64,000 bases of DNA. Origin: Aeoliella straminimaris. Lineage in GTDB: Bacteria > Planctomycetota > Planctomycetia > Pirellulales > Lacipirellulaceae. Position numbers and translations under genes: made by a program. Every line of letters begins with the position of its first letter. Position 1 is the first letter of the stretch. The notes under the pieces are model-generated. The model searched no databases. It was given only the letters and a program-made list of their open reading frames with translations, and was not told the origin of the DNA. This document shows, piece by piece, positions 24,468 through 31,031 of the stretch. The stretch covers positions 372,001 through 436,000 of the forward strand of contig NZ_JAMXLR010000036.1 of the NCBI RefSeq assembly GCF_024054565.1. The letters run 5' to 3'.

Positions 24468-25277
24468 ATGAACATCAAACCAACACCAGAAACGATTTGG
24501 ACGCGACCAGCCTACTTGCCGTACGTCCAAACTCCATTGACTGAGGCACTGATCCGGCAGACAGAGTCCCAATTGGGCCACACTCTTCCGCAGCTCTTCT
24601 TAGATATTCTCCGCGTGCAGAATGGTGGGCCGATTCGGTTTTCGATCCCAGATTCGGTTGGTGACCAGATTGCTGGAATTGGACCTTCGTATCCCTCGAT
24701 CACTGATGACACATTTCGCGATCATCAAGAATACGTTGACTACCCACTAGATGGCCTCATCCCATTTGACGGCGATGGGCATTGGTATCACTGTTTGGAC
24801 TATCGCGAGGGCTCAGCGGAGCCGGCGGTTTCGTATATCGACGTTGAATGCAACAGCCAAGGCAGAATTGCCGATTCATTCTCCGATTTCTTGCAACTCA
24901 TGGAACTTGACGTTGAAAATGAACGCGTGCTTCAGAATGTTGAGAACATTCATGATGCTCAACGGCGCCTCGAAGCACTGTTTGGTTTGGCATTCGAACG
25001 GAAGCTCTCAAACATAGGCGTACCGTACTTGAAGCTTCAAACCGGCAAAAAGTGGGATGAATGTTTCTGGATTTCATCCAACAGGGTCGCTGCGGGATAT
25101 TCCGGTGACGATCCCGAAACAATGGAATTTGAAGGCGACGCACTCCTGTTCCCAGAGCTTCCTGCAGATACGGTTATTTTTGAGGCTCCCGATGAGTATC
25201 TTGACCAATACGGAACGCGACTTCAGGACTCCGGTCTGGCGTTGGTCGACGTTCACACTGCCGCAAACGCGACATAA
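24468..25277 (+). CDS. SMI1/KNR4 (SUKH) family protein (cassette 2)
   Basis: The 269-aa product has the SUKH-1 pattern at its start: [35 protein letters not shown], then [18 protein letters not shown] and [13 protein letters not shown] proteins commonly act as immunity proteins against polymorphic or contact-dependent toxins. Here the gene is a cassette with no toxin partner visible, so an orphan immunity or ligand-binding role is inference. Residues beyond about 150 are an extra C-terminal part with no recognised fold. Confidence 0.78.
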   Translation: MNIKPTPETIWTRPAYLPYVQTPLTEALIRQTESQLGHTLPQLFLDILRVQNGGPIRFSIPDSVGDQIAGIGPSYPSITDDTFRDHQEYVDYPLDGLIPFDGDGHWYHCLDYREGSAEPAVSYIDVECNSQGRIADSFSDFLQLMELDVENERVLQNVENIHDAQRRLEALFGLAFERKLSNIGVPYLKLQTGKKWDECFWISSNRVAAGYSGDDPETMEFEGDALLFPELPADTVIFEAPDEYLDQYGTRLQDSGLALVDVHTAANAT

Positions 25278-25362
25278 CAAAAAAATGCACCCGAGTCGCG
25301 AAGTCGGGCGTTTTGACAATTGAGAATCTCTCGTCGCGACCGGGTGATTTTAGACGTTCAGC
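25270..25362 (+). other. Integron attC-like site 2
   Basis: R'' core CATAACAA (25273-25280) overlaps the SUKH stop codon, and R' core GTTCAGC begins at 25357. The stem arms TGCACCCGAGTCGCGA and TCGCGACCGGGTGA pair with bulged G and A at the same offsets as in site 1, although the paired bases differ. The 235-bp repeat element begins 19 bases further on. Confidence 0.75.
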
Positions 25363-25380
25363 GAGCATCCATGCTCGTTG

Positions 25381-25615
25381 AACGGGTTGGTGGATGAGCC
25401 GCTGACCTTGCTGGTGCGGCGCACCGCCGCGCAACTACGACCTGGGGTCTTGGAGGCCCAAGTCGCACTTACCTCGGCGGACGTTTTCCCGCGCGGAGAA
25501 CGTCTGGATTTGGCCCGCATGGATGCGCGCCGAACAAGGCGGATGGAACTGACCAAGCGCACCACGTGGATCGAGGACAAGCATCCATGCTTGGCAGCTC
25601 ATCCGCCAACCCGTT
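25381..25615. mobile_element. 235-bp element with 19-bp terminal inverted repeats, copy 1
   Basis: The ends read AACGGGTTGGTGGATGAGC (25381-25399) and GCTCATCCGCCAACCCGTT (25597-25615), inverted repeats with one mismatch. Copy 2 at 27098-27332 has the same length and differs at four positions. The four changes would all alter the amino acid in the longest frame, so it is probably not protein-coding. It lies at the head of cassette 3, between attC site 2 and the gene. MITE-like behaviour or a shared expression module are possible. Confidence 0.75.
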
Positions 25616-25629
25616 CTGCGGATAAGTAA

Positions 25630-26004
25630 ATGAGCGTATCGCTGATCGTCACGAAATCCATTGATCGCGATTACAACGAAACCGGTGACTCCATCTCCGA
25701 CGCTGATTGGATTGCGTTCATTGAATCTGACTCGGCGCTTGCATTACGTACGGAACCGTTCGAAGCGACTGCTCCCGATGGCGGCGTAATCCGAATGTCG
25801 GTTCCACCCGGACAATCCGAAATGGCTCTGAACGACGGAACGCGGATACCATTCCTCGCATTGTCTCGCGGTGAACTGTCGATGCGCTACCATCCTGACA
25901 TGGAAGACGTTTCAAATCTCGTGCGTCAGAAAGTTGCCCAGATTGCACACCATTTCAACGCGCTGATTACTTCGGATGCTGGTGATGAATTCCTCGAATG
26001 GTAG
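25630..26004 (+). CDS. Hypothetical cassette protein (cassette 3)
   Basis: The 124-aa acidic protein (MSVSLIVTKSIDRDYNETGDSIS...DAGDEFLEW) has no recognised domain. It is flanked by attC-like sites 2 and 3 and preceded by the 235-bp repeat element. Its size and isolated nature are typical of integron cassette genes. Confidence 0.7.
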   Translation: MSVSLIVTKSIDRDYNETGDSISDADWIAFIESDSALALRTEPFEATAPDGGVIRMSVPPGQSEMALNDGTRIPFLALSRGELSMRYHPDMEDVSNLVRQKVAQIAHHFNALITSDAGDEFLEW

Positions 26005-26020
26005 AATCAACCGTAGAATT

Positions 26021-26114
26021 CCGCAGAACAATGCCGTGAACCGAAGCGGCGAAGTCGGGCGGTCTTGAAATGGAATACCTTTCGTCGCCGCTCGGTTACG
26101 GCTGACCGTTATCC
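26021..26114 (+). other. Integron attC-like site 3
   Basis: R'' core GCAGAACAA (26023-26031) and R' core GTTATCC (26108-26114) flank arms GCCGTGAACCGAAGCGGCGA and TCGCCGCTCGGTTACGGC. These pair with the same two bulged bases (G, A) as sites 1 and 2. Confidence 0.8.
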
Positions 26115-26124
26115 CTTCAGAACC

Positions 26125-26952
26125 ATGGCCGAGTTTCCAGCCCGACTTCATGTACTACTCGCAAGTCATGCACCGCTCGGTCTCGTGATCCGCCGCGGCC
26201 CGTCCAAGCACGTTGCCACCATCCTGTGGAATCGCCGCCGCGACGAATTCCAACTTGGCCAATGGCTCAAGGGCCGAATCTATGAAAGACGCAGTGACCT
26301 CTCGCCCGACGGCAAGCACCTCATCTACTTTGCAATGAACGGCAAATGGGATTCCGAGGCCAAGGGCTCTTGGACCGCGATTTCACGAGCTCCGTACTTG
26401 AAGGCGTTAGCAATCTTTCCCAAAGGCGACTGCTGGCACGGCGGTGGCTTATGGACGAACAAAAACGACTATTGGGTCAACGACGGTTATGGCCACTCCG
26501 TCCTACGTGACACAAAGGAAGTGCGCCGCGACAAACGATTCGAACCATCGGAATACTATGGTGGCGAATGCCTTGGCGTCTACTACCCGCGTCTACTCCG
26601 CGATGGTTGGCAACTGATGGAACGCGTTAACGTCTCAAAATGGAAAGATAAAGACGTATTTGAAAAAGATCTCGATCGTGGCTGGCGTCTTCGCAAGATT
26701 GCACACGCTGAAATCGATTCACCCGATGGCAAAGGATGCTATTGGGACGAACATCAACTGGTACACACGGAATCCCGCACCGAAGTCGATTGCGCTGATT
26801 GGGAATGGGCCGAACTCGACCGCGAACGTCTTGTTTGGGCATCTCGTGGCAAGTTGTTTGCAGGGGTTGTAGAATCAAGTGGCTTGGTCAATGAAACTGA
26901 ACTGTTTGACTTCAACCCAATGGACTTTGAAGCAATCGAAGCCCCATATTGA
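26125..26952 (+). CDS. Hypothetical cassette protein (cassette 4)
   Basis: The 275-aa product (MAEFPARLHVLLASHAPLGLVIRRGPSKHVATILW...) is rich in Trp and Tyr. It contains a beta-propeller-like phrase LSPDGKHLIYFAMNGKW but no clear repeat series. The ATG at 26125, 10 bases after the attC R' core, is chosen over the ORF opening at 26065, which lies inside the attC site. Function unknown; a carbohydrate- or ligand-binding beta-rich fold is a guess. Confidence 0.72.
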   Translation: MAEFPARLHVLLASHAPLGLVIRRGPSKHVATILWNRRRDEFQLGQWLKGRIYERRSDLSPDGKHLIYFAMNGKWDSEAKGSWTAISRAPYLKALAIFPKGDCWHGGGLWTNKNDYWVNDGYGHSVLRDTKEVRRDKRFEPSEYYGGECLGVYYPRLLRDGWQLMERVNVSKWKDKDVFEKDLDRGWRLRKIAHAEIDSPDGKGCYWDEHQLVHTESRTEVDCADWEWAELDRERLVWASRGKLFAGVVESSGLVNETELFDFNPMDFEAIEAPY

Positions 26953-27079
26953 AGGGATAACAAATCGGTGAACGGGAGCGGGCAGGTTTCCGGTTGTTCA
27001 GACTCAACGCCTTCGTTTACAGTAATTCGTTGTTCAAGGTGGTTTGCTTCGGCCCGCCCCGTTACCTCAAACGTTCACC
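26953..27079 (+). other. Integron attC-like site 4 (long)
   Basis: R'' core GGATAACAA and R' core AACGTTCACC enclose a longer central region than the other sites. The outer arms GGTGAACGGGAGCGGGC and GCCCGCCCCGTTACC pair, again leaving a G and an A unpaired. It lies right after the stop codon of cassette 4. Confidence 0.75.
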
Positions 27080-27097
27080 GAGCATCCATGCTCATTG

Positions 27098-27332
27098 AAC
27101 GGGTTGGCGGATGAGCCGCTGACCTTGCTGGTGCGGCGCACCGCCGCGCAACTACGACCTTGGGTCTTGGAGGCCCAAGTCGCACTTACCTCGGCGGACG
27201 TTTTCCCGCGCGGAGAACGTCTGGATTTGGCCCGCATGGATGCGCGCCGAACAAGGCGGATGGAACTGACCAAGCACACCGCGTGGATCGAGGACAAGCA
27301 TCCATGCTTGGCAGCTCATCCGCCAACCCGTT
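27098..27332. mobile_element. 235-bp element with 19-bp terminal inverted repeats, copy 2
   Basis: The terminal repeats AACGGGTTGGCGGATGAGC (27098-27116) and its complement (27314-27332) are perfect here. Identity with copy 1 extends leftwards with two mismatches through about 24 more bases to the attC R' core. So both cassettes share the whole segment from recombination core to element end. An interior CAAGCATCCATGCTTG palindrome lies close to the right end. Confidence 0.75.
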
Positions 27333-27355
27333 CGCTTGCGAGAATACGGAACATC

Positions 27356-28051
27356 ATGTCGCTCGACGTCTATGTAATGCCGATGTGGCAATTCAAAGCG
27401 GGCGATGTTGAATCAGCCGTGCAGCAGTTGCTTGGTGGCCAATCAAAGGTAATTACACCGCAAGGCATTTTCAGCCCCCAGCGTATTAAGAGCCTCTTCG
27501 CCCGCCGAAAGGCCAAGCAGCAAGTCCGACAGATCGTCGCGGAGGCCGAAAAGGAGCTGAAAACGACCATCGAGTGGCAAGACGAAGGTGACGTGGTGCA
27601 TTCGCAACAGGCATCGTGGGGCTTTGAAGCGTTACGCGCATACGCAAAATGGCTTGACCTGCAAGATCATCTCCCCACGTTTGACGACCCACCCGAAGAT
27701 AATTTTTACAAGCATCCGGCCACGGTATGGGATGGCGAGCCCCGAAACTTCCGGTTCTCCCATATCATCGACCACAGTTGCCACAGCGGCTACTACGTGC
27801 CGTGCCGCTTTGATCGCGTCGTATTTGTTGAACCGTTTCAATCGTTTGGCAAATTCACGTTCTACCACAGCTTCGGATCGTCATACGCGCTCGCCGATCA
27901 GCTTCGTACAATTGAACCGCACATCCCGTCAGACAAAGACTCCAGCATTTCGGAATCCACACGCGAACTGATTACAGCTGGATTCGAAACGCTCAGGGAA
28001 TTTTCGGCCAAGAGCCTCGAACATAAATTGCCCATCGTCTTTTGGGGGTAA
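27356..28051 (+). CDS. Hypothetical cassette protein (cassette 5)
   Basis: The 231-aa protein starts at MSLDVYVMPMWQF. The frame is open further upstream, but only because the 235-bp element is open there. It has a Lys/Arg-rich helix (SLFARRKAKQQVRQIVAEAEKELKTTI), then FSHIIDHSCHSGYYVPCRF with paired His and Cys. No family is recognised. It is flanked by attC-like sites 4 and 5. Confidence 0.7.
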   Translation: MSLDVYVMPMWQFKAGDVESAVQQLLGGQSKVITPQGIFSPQRIKSLFARRKAKQQVRQIVAEAEKELKTTIEWQDEGDVVHSQQASWGFEALRAYAKWLDLQDHLPTFDDPPEDNFYKHPATVWDGEPRNFRFSHIIDHSCHSGYYVPCRFDRVVFVEPFQSFGKFTFYHSFGSSYALADQLRTIEPHIPSDKDSSISESTRELITAGFETLREFSAKSLEHKLPIVFWG

Positions 28052-28065
28052 CCTCAATACGACAC

Positions 28066-28156
28066 ATGCTAACAAAGCCGTGAACCGGAGCACTCAATCA
28101 CGCGGCAACTGAAATCAACATCTTCCGTTCGTGCCCGGTTACGGGCGACGTTAGGC
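28066..28156 (+). other. Integron attC-like site 5 (best preserved)
   Basis: R'' core GCTAACAAA and R' core GACGTTAGGC are near-perfect matches to the RYYYAAC/GTTRRRY consensus. Arms GCCGTGAACCGGAGCAC and GTGCCCGGTTACGGG pair with bulged G and A. Confidence 0.88.
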
Positions 28157-28173
28157 GGCCAGGAGAAATACTC

Positions 28174-28626
28174 GTGAAATCGAAGACCATAGAAGTCTCA
28201 ATACTGAGCGATGGCGGCATGTGTGCCATTCCAGTGCCCTTCGACCCAAAAGAAGAATTCGGAAAAGTACGTGCACCGGTAAAGGTCACTGTAAACGGCT
28301 ACACTTTTCGCAGCACGATCGCACGCATGAATGGGCAGACATTCATACCGCTTAGAAAGAGTCATCGGGAGGCTGCGGCTGTTTCAGGTGGCGAACGCGT
28401 AAAGGTGCGGATCACAGCCGATTCCGATGAGAGAACGGTCGAAGTGCCGCCAGATTTGGCCAAGGCAATCAAGATAACGCCGGGACTCTGGAACTGCTGG
28501 CGTGAGCTCAGCTACACGAATCAGCGCGAGTCTGTCGAGTCGGTTCTTGGGGCGAAGAAAGCTGAAACGCGTGAGCGGCGCATCGCCAAAATTGTCGAAT
28601 CGCTGGCGGGCAGAAATACTGACTAG
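28174..28626 (+). CDS. DUF1905/YdeI-like protein (cassette 6)
   Basis: The 150-aa protein starts at a GTG with AGGAG nine bases upstream. It has a DUF1905-like beta part (GGMCAIPVPFDPKEEFGKVRAPVKVTVNGYTFRSTIARM...FIPLRK) and a C-terminal YdeI/OmdA-like helical part (SYTNQRESVESVLGAKKAETRERRIAKIVESL). Both are common in environmental and cassette proteins, with no established biochemical role. It lies between attC-like sites 5 and 6. Confidence 0.82.
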   Translation: MKSKTIEVSILSDGGMCAIPVPFDPKEEFGKVRAPVKVTVNGYTFRSTIARMNGQTFIPLRKSHREAAAVSGGERVKVRITADSDERTVEVPPDLAKAIKITPGLWNCWRELSYTNQRESVESVLGAKKAETRERRIAKIVESLAGRNTD

Positions 28627-28711
28627 CGGGGCGCTAAGTCAGTGGAACCGATAGCTTCGCTACGAGGTGCTGACAGGTGATTGAACCTCGTTTCATCGCA
28701 GTCAACGAGGC

Positions 28712-28815
28712 GCCGCCTAACAAATGCACGGAGCTGACAATCAAAAGCGTCACACCCTTTGCATGCACAAAGGCTGCGCCACTTTTGCTTGCAGCTCATG
28801 CTCCATGTTCAGCCT
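28712..28815 (+). other. Integron attC-like site 6
   Basis: R'' core CGCCTAACAA (28713-28722) is a perfect match. The R' side ATGTTCAGC (28805-28813) is weaker, and the arms TGCACGGAGCTG and CAGCTCATGC pair only partly. The site is probably real but partly decayed. Confidence 0.6.
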
Positions 28816-28854
28816 GGAAGTCGACTGAAAACCCCCTGTGCGGAAGGACTGAAA

Positions 28855-29970
28855 ATGAAAACGTTAATTACGGTGACGCTGGCTGTTGTTTTAGCGATGG
28901 CAAATGTTCTCGCGAAAGCAGCCTATTCGCAGGAACCGGTGGTACTCAAAGGACACACGTCGCGGGTATTAACTGTGGCTTGGGCCGACGATGGGAAGTC
29001 GTTGGCAACTGCAAGTGACGACAGGTCGATTCGGGTCTGGGATTCGGCAACCGGTAAACAACTAGCGGACGTGCCGGAGATCACCCGCGCAGGCTATGGC
29101 AGTCCGGTCGTCGTCTTTACCACCGATCTGAAGCTCGTGGCCGTCAACTATTGGGGGGAGATCACGATCCGCACATTACCCGACAACAGGCTACTGGCCA
29201 GGATCGACCCGATCCTCGATCGCGGGCAGAAGTCCGCATTCCGGCCGGACGTCTTCGCAATGGCATTTAGCCCGGATGGGAAGCGGCTCGCCACGGGAGG
29301 ATCGACCGCCGCGGTGGGCGGACGGCATGGGTTGCCTGGCGGCATTGTAATCGTCTGGGACACCGAGAGCGGAGAAATCGTCCACCAGTCAAACCAGCTT
29401 TCGACGGCCGCCAGTTCTGTGACATGGAGCAGGGATGGCAAGTTGTTGGTTGCAGGAACCAGCGGGGCAGGCGGGGAGCTGCAAGAGGCGGGCGAAGTAT
29501 GGATATGGGATGCTGAAACACGCAAACCCTTGCATCACTTCTCGGTCAAGCCCGAGACGAAATACGGCGAGTGGGCGTCGGCCGCCGACGTTGCGATCAG
29601 TCCCGACGGAAAGCACGTGGCAGTTCCAGTAACGGCCGGCAGTCGCGGAGCCCCGGCGGGTATTGTTATTGAGGACACCGGCGCGGCCGTACGAGTCAGG
29701 GAGTTGGAAACCGGCAAGGATACAGAGCCGGTCAAGGGCCTCAAAATGGCAGTCCAAGGAATTGTGTTCAGTCCCCACGGCATGCAACTAGCAACGGCCG
29801 GCGGCGACAAGGTCGTGCGGTTGTGGGACGTGGAGACAGGGAAGCAACTCGCTGCGCTGACGAGCCCCGACCGGGTCGAAGCGGTCTCGTTCAGCCCGGA
29901 CGGCAAATTCCTGGCGGCGGGCAGCAGGGACGGAACTGTTCGGATCTGGGTGACGCCCACCACCAATTGA
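28855..29970 (+). CDS. Secreted WD40-repeat protein (possible cassette 7)
   Basis: The 371-aa protein has a signal peptide (MKTLITVTLAVVLAMANVLAKAAYSQ) and WD40 blades. The first is HTSRVLTVAWADDGKSLATASDDRSIRVWD and the last are IVFSPHGMQLATAGGDKVVRLWD and VSFSPDGKFLAAGSRDGTVRIWV; six to seven blades in all should make a beta-propeller. It probably serves protein binding outside the cytoplasm. An AAGGA site precedes the ATG at 28855. It lies after attC-like site 6 and is followed by a degenerate attC-like sequence, so it may be a large cassette. Confidence 0.88.
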   Translation: MKTLITVTLAVVLAMANVLAKAAYSQEPVVLKGHTSRVLTVAWADDGKSLATASDDRSIRVWDSATGKQLADVPEITRAGYGSPVVVFTTDLKLVAVNYWGEITIRTLPDNRLLARIDPILDRGQKSAFRPDVFAMAFSPDGKRLATGGSTAAVGGRHGLPGGIVIVWDTESGEIVHQSNQLSTAASSVTWSRDGKLLVAGTSGAGGELQEAGEVWIWDAETRKPLHHFSVKPETKYGEWASAADVAISPDGKHVAVPVTAGSRGAPAGIVIEDTGAAVRVRELETGKDTEPVKGLKMAVQGIVFSPHGMQLATAGGDKVVRLWDVETGKQLAALTSPDRVEAVSFSPDGKFLAAGSRDGTVRIWVTPTTN

Positions 29971-29974
29971 GCAG

Positions 29975-30061
29975 AGGCCGAACCAAGGGTTGCACGCAAG
30001 CGGGCGGCGACGTCGGTTTTGAGTTGATAGTAAAACGCGCCCGCCCCGTGAACTGTGCATC
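29975..30061 (+). other. Degenerate attC-like site 7
   Basis: GGCCGAACCAA at the left resembles an R'' core. GTTGCACG..AGCGGGCG pairs with CGCCCGCCCCGTGAAC, including a bulged G as in the other sites. The R' side (TGTGCATC) no longer fits GTTRRRY. It is probably a decayed end of the array. Confidence 0.45.
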
Positions 30062-30079
30062 CCATGAACTGAGCACCCC

Positions 30080-30355
30080 ATGAACTTCAACGACTGGCTA
30101 CGGCAGTTAAGAGAGTCCGGTTGGATCGGGCCGGTGCGGCTCGGTATGTCGCGCGACGAGCTTGTGGGACTATTCGGCGCCGCAAACGACACGGCCAAGT
30201 GTTCTCGCAAAGCGCAGCGGCCAGAGATCCTCAAGTACGACAATGTCGAGTTCCACTTCGGCCCCAAGTGGGAAGACGGCTTGAATCTGATCTATTCCGA
30301 CACCGAAGACGGCATTCCGACACTGAGCATCAGCGAGTGCTCGGGAAGGAGATAG
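30080..30355 (+). CDS. Hypothetical small protein (possible cassette 8)
   Basis: The 91-aa protein (MNFNDWLRQLRESGWIGPVRLGMSRDELVGLFG...) has a regular alternating pattern, with KYDNVEFHFGPKWEDGLNLIYSDTED near the end. I know similar short proteins from cassette and toxin-immunity neighbourhoods but cannot name a family. The C-terminus stops abruptly (SISECSGRR), so a truncation or frameshift is possible. It directly follows the degenerate attC-like site. Confidence 0.65.
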   Translation: MNFNDWLRQLRESGWIGPVRLGMSRDELVGLFGAANDTAKCSRKAQRPEILKYDNVEFHFGPKWEDGLNLIYSDTEDGIPTLSISECSGRR

Positions 30356-30490
30356 TGGAGCAATACTACGGCGGTAGCCGCCAGGGCAGGGCGGTGCGGG
30401 CTGTTTGGCCCTAGGGCACGCCATTTGGTATACTCATCGCAGCAGTGGAGCACTGCTCCTGTATTCACCAATACCGCAGAAAGAACTTCC

Positions 30491-30739
30491 ATGTCGCCGG
30501 CCGACCTTTACGAGTGGCTCACTGTGATGTTTCGCGTGCCGTTCGCTGCGTTGGCGATGGCGTTTCTGGTGGCAACGTGCCTGTACGTGTACGTGGATGC
30601 CCGCCCGCGCACCGGCAGCCGGCTCTGCGCTGTGTGCCTTGCTGTGGCCGTGGCGGTGGCCTACTGGCCGCTGAGTTTCTTCGCGTACATCGCCTGCATC
30701 GCCTCGGTGGATCGCCGCCGAAGCCGCGCTGCCGTTTGA
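30491..30739 (+). CDS. Small membrane protein
   Basis: The 82-aa product (MSPADLYEWLTVMFRVPFAALAMAFLVATCLYVYVDARPR...) has two to three hydrophobic segments and a basic C-terminus (DRRRSRAAV). No family is recognised. Its stop lies one base before the ATG of the lipoprotein gene, so the two are likely cotranscribed. Confidence 0.6.
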   Translation: MSPADLYEWLTVMFRVPFAALAMAFLVATCLYVYVDARPRTGSRLCAVCLAVAVAVAYWPLSFFAYIACIASVDRRRSRAAV

Positions 30740-30740
30740 G

Positions 30741-30977
30741 ATGACCAATCGGTCGAGGAACGGGTCTTCAGGACTCGGTTGGATGATGCTTCGAGGAATC
30801 CTCGTGCTGCTGTCTGTCGTGGTCATGGGTGGATGCAGCAATCCTCCGCCGGCCCCGACAACCCCAGCGGAACTCATCGCCGCCTATCAGTCGGCCTACG
30901 ACCGTGGTGACACGCAGGGCGTACTCGCTTTAGCGAAACTGGAGGATGCTGCTGATGCTATGTTTTACGCCCTTTAG
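30741..30977 (+). CDS. Short lipoprotein, possibly truncated
   Basis: The 78-aa ORF encodes a lipoprotein signal (MLRGILVLLSVVVMGGCSN, lipobox MGGC) and then PTTPAELIAAYQSAYDRGDTQGVLALAKLEDAADAMFYAL. The helical domain looks like the beginning of a longer protein, so this may be a truncated remnant. An internal ATG just before MLRG is a reasonable alternative start. Confidence 0.6.
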   Translation: MTNRSRNGSSGLGWMMLRGILVLLSVVVMGGCSNPPPAPTTPAELIAAYQSAYDRGDTQGVLALAKLEDAADAMFYAL

Positions 30978-31031
30978 ATACTAGCGCAACGCGGAAGAAC
31001 CCCAGTGGCCGGGCAGACACGCTTGCCGGCA

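Noticed and set aside
25378..25629. Open frame of 83 codons (and a similar one at 27098-27340, plus antisense frames)
   Set aside because: It lies in the repeated 235-bp element. All four differences between copies change the residue, and the frames run on into a cassette gene in one copy only, so a protein is unlikely.
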